Positions 36,148 through 45,390 of a stretch of DNA of 57,335 nt are shown in pieces. Origin of the DNA: Pirellulaceae bacterium. Lineage in GTDB: Bacteria > Planctomycetota > Planctomycetia > Pirellulales > Pirellulaceae. Position 1 is the stretch's first letter. Each line of letters starts with the position of its first letter. The DNA lies in assembly GCA_030681235.1 (NCBI GenBank), contig JAUXWY010000128.1, forward strand, positions 1-57,335. Direction: 5' to 3'. A program made the translations under genes and the position numbers. The notes under the pieces are model-generated. The model did no database searches. It was not told the DNA's origin and was given only the letters and a program-made list of their open reading frames with translations.

Positions 36148-36250
36148 AGAGTCTATCCCAAACGAGGTCTGACCCTCTCCGGCGAGTCTCGTAAATAGTT
36201 TAAAAGGCGACTCGCCTCCAAAGGGTCAGACCCCGTTTGGGATAGACTCT
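36148..36250. repeat. Long imperfect inverted repeat upstream of rtcB
   Basis: 29-bp arms at 36148-36176 and 36222-36250 are complementary apart from one or two bases. An inner pair GGCGAGTC/GACTCGCC (36181-36188 with 36209-36216) extends the structure. The right-arm motif GGGTCAGACCCC...TTTGGGATAG recurs, diverged, at about 4993-5020 and in part at 41818-41840. It lies between the divergent rtcB and ruvC genes. Confidence 0.8.
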
Positions 36251-36411
36251 TGGTGGCGAGGCAGTCCCTGTGATTGCTCGGACGATCAACGGGTCGATAT
36301 GGTTCGGGTGCTCGGTTGGAAAATCTGCGAAAATCCATTCTAATGCCGGGACTTCTCCCGCGGGATGCGGGAGCGGACAATCGCGAATAGCGAATTGGGG
36401 CCAAGAACGGA

Positions 36412-37029
36412 GTGTGGGATCTGACTACTGCAACACGTCGCATCATTGGGATCGATCCGGGCTTGCGAGTCACTGGGTATGGTGTGCTGGAGTGGCAAGC
36501 GCCCAACCAGCCATCGAGCAATCTTGCCGGCTCCACGCCGTTGGGAAACTCGGCGGGGCGACAATCGCCACCGTTGGCTCTCGGGAGGGCGACGAGGAAT
36601 CAAGTTCGGATTGTTGAAGCCGGAGTCATCCGTGTTGCTGCAGGCCAGAATATGGAACTCCGCTTGCAAGAACTCAAGAAATCTTTGGACGAGATTCTCG
36701 TCGAGTGTCAGCCGACGGTGATGGCGCTGGAGCAACTGTACGCCCACTACGAACGGACTCAACCAGCGATCCTCATGGGGCATGCGCGTGGGGTCATTAT
36801 GCTGGCGGCTGCCGAGCGCGGAATCCCGGTGACCAGTTATTCCGCGACTTCGGTCAAGAAAACCATTTCGGGACACGGCCGCGCCCCCAAGGAGCAGATG
36901 CAAGCCGCCGTTTGTCACCACTTGGGTTTGAAGCAAGCTCCCGAACCACACGACGTCGCCGATGCACTGGCCATTGCCCTGTGCCATTTGTTTTCGCAAC
37001 AGATTGCAGAAGTGTTCAAAGACACTTGA
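36412..37029 (+). CDS. ruvC: Holliday junction endonuclease RuvC
   Basis: Cuts Holliday junctions in recombination with RuvAB. The four acidic catalytic residues are visible: D15 (I-G-I-D-P-G), E107 (A-L-E-Q-L-Y), D181 and D184 (H-D-V-A-D-A-L-A). The start is the GTG at 36412 (CGGAG just upstream). At 205 residues it is longer than E. coli RuvC (173), mainly because of a low-complexity Pro/Ser/Asn/Gly insertion (about residues 30-64) between the first two beta strands. No ruvA or ruvB is adjacent. Confidence 0.95.
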   Translation: MWDLTTATRRIIGIDPGLRVTGYGVLEWQAPNQPSSNLAGSTPLGNSAGRQSPPLALGRATRNQVRIVEAGVIRVAAGQNMELRLQELKKSLDEILVECQPTVMALEQLYAHYERTQPAILMGHARGVIMLAAAERGIPVTSYSATSVKKTISGHGRAPKEQMQAAVCHHLGLKQAPEPHDVADALAIALCHLFSQQIAEVFKDT

Positions 37030-37073
37030 GGCCGTTGGAATCAAAGGAATAGCGAGGAATATTCACGTTTTGG

Positions 37074-38171
37074 TCATTCGGAGCCATCCAATTGTAACAC
37101 TTCGCGGCCGTTGATTGAACCAAGACTCTGGAACAGCTCCGGCGCGATCTCATTGGACAAAAATCGATTGGAGCCATCGCCGAACGCGAACACGGCGCCT
37201 TGCGGGTGGGCACTGCTGAATGCCAACTCATAGGCCTCGTAGACAGCGCTTACCGGGTCGCATATGGGTGGTAGGCAAGATTCCGGAATTGATTTGAAGT
37301 AATTCAACGGAATGGCAGTCGAGCAAAACGCTTCGGACAAATCGTCTCCAGCATCGATATCCGCGCTGCCGATAAACGCCTTATCAGCTTGTGGTCCAAT
37401 ACACACAGGCCCACATGGCACGCAACGATTATCGCTTTCCAAACGTGCGCAACGCGATAGAGGCGTGAATGCTAACGGGTCCAAGTATTCGACTTCACCC
37501 ACAAAGATCGTGTTCGATAAACCGTCGCGAACCTCTGCCGCACGGATTTGATAGCCATATCCCAGAGCACCAGTCATGACCGTGCGTGGAAAGGTTCGAA
37601 GCCTCGGGTCTCGGTCACTCAACAAGACATGCGAGCCACACCCAACGTAGTTTGGTCGAAACTGCGATTCGTTGCCATTGATAGAAACCGTACTCCCTGA
37701 CGTCAATCCGGAACTCGACGACGAAGGACACCTAAAAAACGACACTTCCGATTTCAATGCCGCGACATTTCGGGCAATCGGATTTGCCGAAGTCAAACTC
37801 ACATCGCCGTGCCACACCCATTGCCGAGTTCCAGTTTGATCGTCTGGATTCGCACGCTCCAACTCATCTCTCAACGTCAACTGGTTGTAGATGTTGCTCA
37901 GCTCCAGATACGGCAAAATGTGAGCCGTCCATAACACACCGTCTCGCCTAGCTCCGTGTGGGTATTGTTTACGAGCCCCTTCGTAGTGCAACAAAGCGAG
38001 CGAGTGTTGCCGCAAGTTGTTCATACAAGACGTTCTTCGCGCCGCTTCGCGCGCCATCTGCACCGCGGGCAAAAGCAAGCCCATCAAGACACCAATGATG
38101 GCGATCACCACTAAAAGTTCAACCAGAGTAAAGCCCCGACTACCGCGAACTGTCCAATGAAAAGTCAACAT
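37074..38171 (-). CDS. DUF1559 prepilin-like protein
   Basis: ATG 38171 has GAGGG about 9 nt upstream. The N terminus has a canonical prepilin sequence ([19 protein letters not shown], residues about 13-31), with the cleavage-adjacent Gly and Glu+5. It continues with [13 protein letters not shown], an FFRCP cysteine motif, the [10 protein letters not shown] block and a C-terminal F-G-D-G-S. This is a full-length DUF1559 protein of 365 residues. It contains more Cys than usual ([12 protein letters not shown]), hinting at disulfides in the mature surface protein. Function unknown. It is convergent with ruvC. Confidence 0.93.
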   Translation of the reverse strand: MLTFHWTVRGSRGFTLVELLVVIAIIGVLMGLLLPAVQMAREAARRTSCMNNLRQHSLALLHYEGARKQYPHGARRDGVLWTAHILPYLELSNIYNQLTLRDELERANPDDQTGTRQWVWHGDVSLTSANPIARNVAALKSEVSFFRCPSSSSSGLTSGSTVSINGNESQFRPNYVGCGSHVLLSDRDPRLRTFPRTVMTGALGYGYQIRAAEVRDGLSNTIFVGEVEYLDPLAFTPLSRCARLESDNRCVPCGPVCIGPQADKAFIGSADIDAGDDLSEAFCSTAIPLNYFKSIPESCLPPICDPVSAVYEAYELAFSSAHPQGAVFAFGDGSNRFLSNEIAPELFQSLGSINGREVLQLDGSE

Positions 38172-38265
38172 TGCCAACCCTCACAAGATAAGATGAGCAG
38201 AACGACAACCGACGAACGAAAGATGTGATTTCTTTCGCTGGAATTCACCGGTTCGTCGCGTCATC

Positions 38266-40104
38266 CTATTGTAAGAGTTTTGTCACGAATTGTACAACAG
38301 TACTGCCGGACCTCGCCTGCAACAGGGATTCGAGCCGCTGGCCCGACTGCAACTGTTGCAATATTTCTTTGAGCTGTTGCCGTTGCTTTTTCCATGTCGC
38401 CGCGGCGGCCTGATCAAAGGCTTCTTTGGTGCCGGGATCCAAGCGTCCTTCCATCCAGCGTTGGACGTTTTCCGCCGAGGCACCGGCCCAAGCCGCCCCG
38501 GTCCCGGGTCGCGGGCGTCCGCGGCGATTTTCGCCCAATGTCAGGGCGACGCTTTCACAGAACCAAGCCGGCAAGCTGGGGGCTAGGTTGGCGACCATTG
38601 TCGCTCCAATCCATTGAGGTAATAGTTCACCGATCTGCTCGTCGTTCAGCGACGGCGACAAGACGATGTACGGCCCTTCGATGGTTTGGCTCCAATAACC
38701 GCGCTCCGTGCCCGAGACTTCGCGGCGGCTCAGCATTTTGGCAAACTCGGTGTAATCGTAGTTCGAGCCCGGAACAAACAGTGAAATGCGTCCCTGACTG
38801 TAGGCATTGGTGGGTTCGATCGCCAGAGTTGCCTGACGCTGCGTGTATTCCCGTTCCGCAGCCTTGATCCATTGTTCGATGCGTTTTGAATCGACCTTGT
38901 CGCCTGCAATCCACAAGAAGTGTTCCGATTGCCCCTGTTGAAAAGGTTGATCGACCATCGCCAACTTCCAGTTCTTGAGCAACAGTTCCCCACGTTTTTG
39001 GTTCATCTGTTCCGGTGTCAGGCTCTCGATGAGGCTGCGCTGTGCCAAATCGATCACCGACTGTTCCGGATCCAAGGCGTCAAACCGAGCGCCTTCGCGA
39101 ATCCAAGTGCTTACCAACTCGATCTGTTCGTCGGACCATTTGGGGCGATTGATGGGCATTTGTTGACCGTCGGCTGTGCCTTTGAGCTTCTTGATCAACA
39201 GACTCTCGTCGGGATTCCCCGGCACGACAATCGCGCCTGTATCGCCACCTCGGAGCATTCGATTGAAGTTCTCCAAGGACAAACCGCCACGCAAGTTGTT
39301 GGCTTGAATGTGGCAACCGTTACACGATTCTGCCAACAGAGGGGCAATGTGCTTGGAGTAGAATACCGTGTCGTTTTCGGTCGCGCGAGGAACCTCGGGC
39401 GTGGTCGCAGGTTGAGCCGGTTGCACTAACGGTCGCAAATCGAACGTGGTTTGACCTGGGTCCAATTGCCCGCCTTCGTCAATCCATTGCTTCAGAATCT
39501 TCTTCTCGTCATCGGTCAGCTTGTTGTCGTTCGGCGGCATCGTGTTGTTGTCGACGATTTCGAACAAGTAGCTGCGACTGCTGTCGCCCGGAAACACATG
39601 GTTGGCCAAATCCGCAGCGGTCGCCAAGCTTGTATCGCCTCGGCTTTCACGAACATGGCAATTGCCACACTTCTGCGCAATCAGTGGAGCGATCGTGGTT
39701 TGGAACGACACTCGGTTGACACTCATGTCGCTGCCCGCCGGATCGGACTCGACGTAGTTGAATTTGAGCTGCGGCAGCGGATTGGGTTTGGCCTTCGCCG
39801 TTTTAAGGATCCGATGAGCGGCGACCAATCGTTTGTGTTGGTTGCGAATTTCTGGGACGTCTTCTTTCCGAGTCGCTTGCACGATCTCTTCCAACACCGC
39901 GATGGCCGCGTTCACGTGTTCCGTAAGCTTGCCAACATCTTGGGCTCGATAAGCCGTTTCCGCGGCATCCAAATGAGCCTTGAGTTGAGTCACCTTGACG
40001 CTGGCGGGTCGGTCCTGTGCAGCAGCTGTTGAGAAGGCGACTCCAAAGACGAGAACGATGCCCCAAACCCAAAGTTGAACGATTCGAAAGTCGATTGGCT
40101 TCAT
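38266..40104 (-). CDS. Planctomycete cytochrome c domain protein with two haem motifs
   Basis: A 612-residue secreted protein: signal peptide (LWVWGIVLVFGVAFSTAAAQ, residues 11-30), a helical segment, and then two PSCyt1-type cytochrome domains with C-G-N-C-H (146-150) and C-N-G-C-H (261-265). Each is followed by an M-P-P or M-P-I type Met ligand region (NTMPPNDNKLTDDE, GQQMPINRPKWSDE). The C-terminal 270 residues are less familiar; GRISLFVPGSNYDYTEFAKM is followed by an L-P-A-W-F-C-E-S-V-A-L-T segment, which looks like a degraded protease-like region. Probably a periplasmic redox protein. Start ATG 40104 has a weak AGAAG upstream. Confidence 0.88.
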   Translation of the reverse strand: MKPIDFRIVQLWVWGIVLVFGVAFSTAAAQDRPASVKVTQLKAHLDAAETAYRAQDVGKLTEHVNAAIAVLEEIVQATRKEDVPEIRNQHKRLVAAHRILKTAKAKPNPLPQLKFNYVESDPAGSDMSVNRVSFQTTIAPLIAQKCGNCHVRESRGDTSLATAADLANHVFPGDSSRSYLFEIVDNNTMPPNDNKLTDDEKKILKQWIDEGGQLDPGQTTFDLRPLVQPAQPATTPEVPRATENDTVFYSKHIAPLLAESCNGCHIQANNLRGGLSLENFNRMLRGGDTGAIVVPGNPDESLLIKKLKGTADGQQMPINRPKWSDEQIELVSTWIREGARFDALDPEQSVIDLAQRSLIESLTPEQMNQKRGELLLKNWKLAMVDQPFQQGQSEHFLWIAGDKVDSKRIEQWIKAAEREYTQRQATLAIEPTNAYSQGRISLFVPGSNYDYTEFAKMLSRREVSGTERGYWSQTIEGPYIVLSPSLNDEQIGELLPQWIGATMVANLAPSLPAWFCESVALTLGENRRGRPRPGTGAAWAGASAENVQRWMEGRLDPGTKEAFDQAAAATWKKQRQQLKEILQQLQSGQRLESLLQARSGSTVVQFVTKLLQ

Positions 40105-40225
40105 TTCGCGAAGAGCTTCTGAATGGAGGGGACTCGATCGAAGAGGGGTACGGCGTTACAACCCCGCCTCTTAGATTCTACCAAGAAACAACCTGCGCGG
40201 TCAAACGATCTCGCGGGAGAACGGC

Positions 40226-41509
40226 CTACTGGATGGTGCGAAACGCGAAAAACAGACCCGCGACGGCGCCGACCAACACGATGATGAGCGCGATCAACAG
40301 CCAGTAACCGCCCGAGTTCGACGGGCGGCGTGTGGGTGGCTTCGCCGGTTTGGCCGGTTTGTTGGGTTTGGCAGCCACTGGCGCAACTCCAACCGTTGAA
40401 TTCGCGGCCGACGCCACGTCGATTGACTTCGCCATTTCCGGCGGGCGTGCTTGAAGCAAGGGCAGGGCGATGTTTGGATCTCGTTGCCATTTCTCCAAGT
40501 AGTCCAAGATCTCGCCGCAATCGCGACAGCGATCCTCGGCCTTCTTGCGCATCATCCATTCGCACAGCTGCGACAGAAAAGTCGGGCAGTCGGGTCGCAA
40601 GGAAGCCAGCGTCGGCGGTTCAACCGATTGATGACGGACCAAACGCTGGGCAACGGTGCCGTCGGGGAACGGCGGATGCCCGGCGACAAAGAAATAAAAC
40701 GTGCCGCCCAAAGAATAGATATCCGCTCGCAGATCGACCAAGTGGCTATGGAGCGCTTGTTCGGGCGACAAAAAGTCCGCCGTCCCCATCAGCGTTTCGT
40801 TGTGGATGACGGTCAAGTTCGACAATTGGTCGGTAAACTTGGCCAAGCCCAGGTCCAACAACTTGATTTGGCCTTGTTTATTGAGCAGCAAGTTTCCCGG
40901 TTTGACATCGCGATGAATCAAGCCGGCTTGGTGGGCGTGTTGCAGTGCTGCTGCGGATTGTCGCAAGTAGTTGACCGCGTCATTGATGGGTAGTGGGCCC
41001 ACGCGTTTGACGAGACTCGAAAGGTCTTCTCCGTCGATGAACTCCATGACCATGTAATGTTGGTCGCCTTGTTGATCGATGTCGAAAGTCCGCACAATGT
41101 TGGGATGATTCAGTTGGGCGGCAGCTCGGGCTTCGCGGTAGAACCTCTCCAAATAACTGCTGTCAGTGACTTTGGACTTCGGCAAGACTTTGATCGCCCG
41201 GCGTTGTCCTAACAATTGGTTCTCGGCCAAGTAAACAAAGCTCATACCGCCAGCGCCCAACGGTTCGAGCAACTTGTACTTCCCGAGGAAGAAACCCTTG
41301 TTCTTGCCCGAAAGTAGTTTTTCGGCTTGCCACATCGTGATCAGGTTGGAGCGAATCAGATGCCGAGCAAGATCGGCGGCGGTGGCGTCGGCACCCTCTT
41401 TGACTTTGGCGGACGCGGCTTCGAAGGCGGCGAAGGCCGCGTTTAGTTCTTCGGGCGAAATCAATTGGCTTTGCCGAACCAATTCGAGAAAGTTCGCTGC
41501 AGTGGACAT
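40226..41509 (-). CDS. Membrane-anchored Ser/Thr protein kinase
   Basis: ATG 41509 begins MSTAANFLEL; a further 48 upstream codons look non-coding. After a helical N-terminal domain of about 70 residues comes a Hanks-type kinase: Gly loop G-A-G-G-M-S-F-V (85-92), Lys107 (A-I-K), H-R-D-V-K-P-G-N (199-206), D-L-G in place of D-F-G (219-221), and S-P-E-Q replacing A-P-E. The C-terminal region is Pro/Lys-rich and ends in one membrane helix (WLLIALIIVLVGAVAGLFFA). The catalytic residues are complete, so it should be active. Substrates unknown. Confidence 0.92.
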   Translation of the reverse strand: MSTAANFLELVRQSQLISPEELNAAFAAFEAASAKVKEGADATAADLARHLIRSNLITMWQAEKLLSGKNKGFFLGKYKLLEPLGAGGMSFVYLAENQLLGQRRAIKVLPKSKVTDSSYLERFYREARAAAQLNHPNIVRTFDIDQQGDQHYMVMEFIDGEDLSSLVKRVGPLPINDAVNYLRQSAAALQHAHQAGLIHRDVKPGNLLLNKQGQIKLLDLGLAKFTDQLSNLTVIHNETLMGTADFLSPEQALHSHLVDLRADIYSLGGTFYFFVAGHPPFPDGTVAQRLVRHQSVEPPTLASLRPDCPTFLSQLCEWMMRKKAEDRCRDCGEILDYLEKWQRDPNIALPLLQARPPEMAKSIDVASAANSTVGVAPVAAKPNKPAKPAKPPTRRPSNSGGYWLLIALIIVLVGAVAGLFFAFRTIQ

Positions 41510-41861
41510 GGGTGGAAAGCCCCGAAAGGAATTTGCAACCGGACTCGCCCCGATCGTGTCAGGAAAAGGGCGGCAAATCCAGAGACCCAATCGTGCGAAC
41601 GGTTCGGCGTCAACAGGTTGGCCAAACCAAAATGCCTGCCGTGCGGGCCTCATGCTAACATACGTCCGGTAGCTTGGGTAGGATTTCGGACGGCTTCACA
41701 CGACCTAGAAATGACGGGGAAATTGTGCCAAGATTGAAGCAAAGAAAACGAAATGGCCAACTGCTCCGCAACTCGTGCCGAGGCTTCGTCTCCAAAAGGA
41801 GGCTGCCTTGCCAGAGAGGGTCAGACCCCTTTCCAGATAAAGCCTAGCCATTTGGCAACTT

Positions 41862-42656
41862 ATGGAATACTTGGAATTTCACTGTAGTGAGTGTCGCTGT
41901 GGCCTGCGGATCAGGGCCGAGCACCGCGAAAAAACGATTCGGTGCCCGAATTGTCACGCGCTTCAACGTTACAATCCAACGCCCGAGACGCCGGTTCATC
42001 CATTTGTCGATCAGCCAGCGGCCCCGGGCCAGATCGACCAGGGCACTTGGTCACTCAAGATGTCCGATGGCATCATCTTGGGCAATCTAAGCCGCGAGGC
42101 ATTTGAGTCCGAAGTCCGAGCCAGGAACCTCGGCCCGGGCACTTTTTTTCAGGGCGGAGACTTCTCGCAATGGACCCCATTGGAGCGTTTGTTCCAATCT
42201 CAAGTGCCGGGCAAAGCCGACAAGTTCGGAGGTGGTTGGGCGGGGCATACTGCGACGGGCTCGACTCCCATCCCTATCTATGCACCAACCGAAAACCGTC
42301 AGCCCACAATCATGGTGGGAACTCCTGTTTCGGCTCCCGGCCCGGGTTCGGCCGCCTATGTTCCGCAGGGGCAGCGCGGCTCCGCAAGTATTCCCACCGG
42401 GGCGTTGCCGTTGGAGCAACAATTACCGGCTCCGAGATCGCACTTGGTTTTGACGATGGGAATCTTGGGGCTATGTTTGCCCTGTTTGTTTATTTTCAGT
42501 TTGATCGGCGTGGTGATGGGGATCCTCGATACGATGCAGATGGGCAACGGCACCATGTCGCAGAAGGGCAGCACGATGCTCACCATCGGCCTGGTTCTCA
42601 GCATCTTAGGTCTCTTCACCGGCGGTTGCTGCACCATTAGTATCCTCAGCGGCTAG
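41862..42656 (+). CDS. Zinc-ribbon / GYF_2-like / DUF4190-like membrane protein
   Basis: A 264-residue protein. Residues 8-30 form a zinc ribbon (C-x2-C-x-C ... C-x2-C). About 60-110 resembles the GYF_2 fold (WSLKMSDGIILGNLSREAFE...FSQWTPLERL). A Pro/Gly-rich linker precedes two C-terminal membrane helices (LVLTMGILGLCLPCLFIFSL, TIGLVLSILGLFTGGCCTIS) like DUF4190. Families of this kind are frequent in planctomycetes. A role in membrane-associated protein interaction is inference only. The upstream gap contains the GGGTCAGACCCC motif at 41818. Confidence 0.82.
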   Translation: MEYLEFHCSECRCGLRIRAEHREKTIRCPNCHALQRYNPTPETPVHPFVDQPAAPGQIDQGTWSLKMSDGIILGNLSREAFESEVRARNLGPGTFFQGGDFSQWTPLERLFQSQVPGKADKFGGGWAGHTATGSTPIPIYAPTENRQPTIMVGTPVSAPGPGSAAYVPQGQRGSASIPTGALPLEQQLPAPRSHLVLTMGILGLCLPCLFIFSLIGVVMGILDTMQMGNGTMSQKGSTMLTIGLVLSILGLFTGGCCTISILSG

Positions 42657-42709
42657 GTACACCCCAGCAAAGCGAATTCGATGCTTTATCAATAGTCATT
42701 GCAGCACAC

Positions 42710-44134
42710 TCATCTTCGCCAGCCGACCTCGGCATCGTTTCTTATCTCGTGGATCTGCCGCAATAAATCCGAATGAGGGCGTGGGCCTTCGGCAGTCACG
42801 AAGACGGTAAGATTGATGTTTTCGATGGACGAAAAGTGATTGATAAATTTGGGGTCAACCGCACGTTCAATCGGCACAGTTAAGCTCCATGAATCGTCGG
42901 TAGAGCCAGTTCGAATCTTTAGCGTCCCGACCACTGTGGCAGAGTCATAAGGTCGTGGTTCCCCGCTCGAGCATTGCCATAGCCCGGCGATATGGTGGGC
43001 TCGGGAAACACGGTCGTTAAATGAAGGACGAACGATGCTCTGCTGCGGCGAGATCAACGTGATTGGTTCGAAATAGACCGGGAAACGGTTTCCAACTAAG
43101 ACTGCAACCACGAATCCAGCAAGTGATAGGAAGGGAGGAAACGCGGCTAAGTACGAACATTCGGAAACTTGACTCGAAGCGAACAGTTCTCGTTCCGGAT
43201 CTGCGACTGATCGTGAACGCAATTGAGGAGTCTCCACGACGAATCCTAGTTGATCCATAGAAAGCGTGATCACAGATGCGGTCCAGTGCAATAGGAAACC
43301 TGATAGCCCCAATAAACTCTGAAGGATCAAATCTGCGCCGAATCGCTGGAGTTCAGAACGCCAAGCCCAGCAAATCGACCAGGCTAGCCATGGGAGCACG
43401 ATCAGAATGGAAATCTTCAAAACGCTTGATTGTAATCGGGTAGCGACTCGGCAAATCCCCCATAAGAACGATCCAGCAATGAAGACCTTGAGTAGCCAAT
43501 ACTTGTAGGCATCCAAATTGTCTTGTGGCACTAGAAAAATCGGATATGCTTCACGTAGCAATCCCATGACGGGCAACATTGCCAAGACGCAGACAACTGC
43601 GAGAACCAATCGTCTAGCTCGACGACCTTTCCGTTCTTCGACGAATTCGTCAGCCGAGAATCGTATTGAATTAAAGACCATTCCATACGAGACCCAGATC
43701 ACGATCCCCAATAGCAGCACTGCGAGGAGAGACAGCAGCGTCTGGAACACGAACCGATCGTTTGGCCAAGAGCCAAAATAACGAAATTCTCGAAGGTCAA
43801 ACGTTGAAAATCGCGAACCGGGTCCCCAAAACGCGCAGGCAAACACCACGAAGGTTGAGACCGCTGTGCACAGGTAGGAGTGTCGGTCCATTTTGGGCAT
43901 GGACCGGGTCACGAACATTTGAATCCACAGACCTAACGTTCCCGTCATCACACCGAAGTGAACGTACGCATCGTAATGCGGAAATGGAAAATCCGGAGTT
44001 GGCGTCGTCAGCCACCATGCCAACCAAACCACCGAGTACCACGATGAAAACAAGACCAATAGTGGAAACCAAACCAACTTGCCAGGGCGACAGTCGGCGA
44101 TGACTAACGGCTGTTCTTGTGGCGTGGTGCGCAT
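42710..44134 (-). CDS. Uncharacterised multi-pass membrane protein
   Basis: A 474-residue protein with about eight hydrophobic helices (first near LVWFPLLVLFSSWYSVVWLA, others in the middle, last near LSLAGFVVAVLVGN) and a soluble C-terminal domain of about 110 residues. No family was recognised. Its first 20 residues (M-R-T-T-P-Q-E-Q-P...A-D...G-K-L) resemble the N terminus of the adjacent Uma2 protein. It is transcribed after the Uma2 gene with a 123-bp gap. Confidence 0.75.
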   Translation of the reverse strand: MRTTPQEQPLVIADCRPGKLVWFPLLVLFSSWYSVVWLAWWLTTPTPDFPFPHYDAYVHFGVMTGTLGLWIQMFVTRSMPKMDRHSYLCTAVSTFVVFACAFWGPGSRFSTFDLREFRYFGSWPNDRFVFQTLLSLLAVLLLGIVIWVSYGMVFNSIRFSADEFVEERKGRRARRLVLAVVCVLAMLPVMGLLREAYPIFLVPQDNLDAYKYWLLKVFIAGSFLWGICRVATRLQSSVLKISILIVLPWLAWSICWAWRSELQRFGADLILQSLLGLSGFLLHWTASVITLSMDQLGFVVETPQLRSRSVADPERELFASSQVSECSYLAAFPPFLSLAGFVVAVLVGNRFPVYFEPITLISPQQSIVRPSFNDRVSRAHHIAGLWQCSSGEPRPYDSATVVGTLKIRTGSTDDSWSLTVPIERAVDPKFINHFSSIENINLTVFVTAEGPRPHSDLLRQIHEIRNDAEVGWRR

Positions 44135-44257
44135 GCCGATAGCCTACCAAAACACAATCACCGAAGCCACGAAAGTTTCGTTCCGAAACGTGGATGTTAC
44201 GAAATCAACTTCGACGTTTGCCGCAATGTCCGACGCTTGTCGTCGGGTGCTCGGTCT

Positions 44258-44860
44258 CTATGTTTCTTCGTCGCTGGGTGCGGGGACCGGAAAGGTGACG
44301 TTGGCGTAGGCCTCCGCGAGTAAGAGTTCGCATTGAATCTCAGGCAAAGAAATCGCCGTATCGAGTCCTACATAGTCTTCGCGCTCGAATCCATTTTCGC
44401 CACGTCGATAGAGCACTCCGCAGGGGGTGTCTTGTTCGAGCAATAAATAACAAGTTAGCGAATTGATCGTCAGGTACGTATCACGCTTTTCGACTTCGTC
44501 GACACGGCGGGTCGAGTCGCACAAGACTTCGACCACGATGACGGGTTGAACTTGGAATAGATCGGTATCCGGATTCGGTTGGCAGACCACCGACAGATCG
44601 GGATAATAATATTGAACACTTCGGCTCTGACGCACTCGGATTTTCATATCCGAATTAAAAACTTCGCAGGGTTTCCCTCGCAGTTGAGAGCCAAGCGAAA
44701 TTGTAAAATTTGTCGCGACGCGATTGTGCCGCGCCGAGGCCCCCGACATGGCGTACACGGTGCCATCGACAAATTCATGCTTCTGGCGAGAAATCAATTC
44801 CCCTGAAAGATAGTCGGCGACAGGTATTGGCTGTTTTTGTGGTGGTGTCCTCATGTCCAT
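44258..44860 (-). CDS. Uma2-family (restriction-endonuclease-fold) protein
   Basis: Uma2 proteins have a PD-(D/E)XK nuclease-like fold, mostly of unknown function, and occur in many copies in some genomes. The 200-residue protein begins M-D-M-R-T-P-P-Q-K-Q and contains the family core: SRQKHEFVDGTVYAMSGAS, HNRVATNFTISLGSQL, V-F-N-S-D-M-K-I-R-V, Y-Y-P-D-L-S-V-V and P-V-I-V-V-E-V-L (the D...E-x-V part of the nuclease motif). ATG 44860 or 44854 could be the start; neither has a clear ribosome binding site. Confidence 0.9.
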   Translation of the reverse strand: MDMRTPPQKQPIPVADYLSGELISRQKHEFVDGTVYAMSGASARHNRVATNFTISLGSQLRGKPCEVFNSDMKIRVRQSRSVQYYYPDLSVVCQPNPDTDLFQVQPVIVVEVLCDSTRRVDEVEKRDTYLTINSLTCYLLLEQDTPCGVLYRRGENGFEREDYVGLDTAISLPEIQCELLLAEAYANVTFPVPAPSDEET

Positions 44861-44999
44861 AATGTAGCAAATCGTCCACGCTGAAAAAAGACAATTGCTG
44901 ATGAACATGGACGGGGATGTGAGTAAAAGAGTCTCCCGACGACAGCTTCCTCGGGAACGCGACAGCTTCTCTGAGAGGCCGCGAATGGCTCAGGAATTG

Positions 45000-45023
45000 T
45001 CCCGAAACAAGTTCCGGATTTCG
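45000..45023. repeat. TCCCGAAA intergenic repeat, copy 3
   Basis: 24 bases matching 20764-20787 and 25746-25769 in the order TCCCGAAA-n-AGTTCC-CGATTTCG, with a few changes. It sits just before the 48-bp tandem array. Confidence 0.5.
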
Positions 45024-45080
45024 TGTGAAACAAGGACGACTTTTTGAACGGGTGGAAGCTACGTACGACTCGCGGACTGC

Positions 45081-45359
45081 CCACGGATGGCAAAGCCGAA
45101 CTACGGATGACAGCAGCGTCGGCTTTACCCGCGGATAGCAAGGCCGAACTACTGATGACAGCAGCGTCGGCATTACCCACGGATAGCAAAGCCGAACTGC
45201 GGATGATAGCAGCGCCGGCTTTACCCACGGATAGCAAGACCGAACTACGGATGACAGCAGCGTCGGCTTTGCCCACGGATGGCAAAGCCGAACTACGGTT
45301 GAAGTTGATTCCCACGGATGGCAAAGCCGAACTACGGATGACAGCAGCGTCGGCTTTAC
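45081..45359. repeat. 48-bp tandem repeat array, six units
   Basis: Units start at 45081, 45129, 45177, 45225, 45273 (shortened to 39 bp) and 45312. Each begins CCACGGATGGCAAAGCCGAA or a close variant and ends around AGCGTCGGCTTTAC. Because 48 and 39 are multiples of 3, open frames appear on both strands (a plus-strand one reads on to 45760 and a minus-strand one covers 44851-45369), but neither has a credible start or known domain. Treated as a minisatellite and not a gene. Confidence 0.92.
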
Positions 45360-45390
45360 CGCTCGTCAACGGTTACGAAGAATCCAAGAT

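Noticed and set aside
45081-45359. CRISPR-like array
   Set aside because: Units are contiguous 48-bp tandem copies without unique spacers, and no cas gene is nearby.
44851-45369. Minus-strand reading frame across the same array (repeated S-A-L-P-S-V-G units)
   Set aside because: Same tandem-repeat artefact, no credible start or ribosome binding site, overlaps the start of the Uma2 gene.
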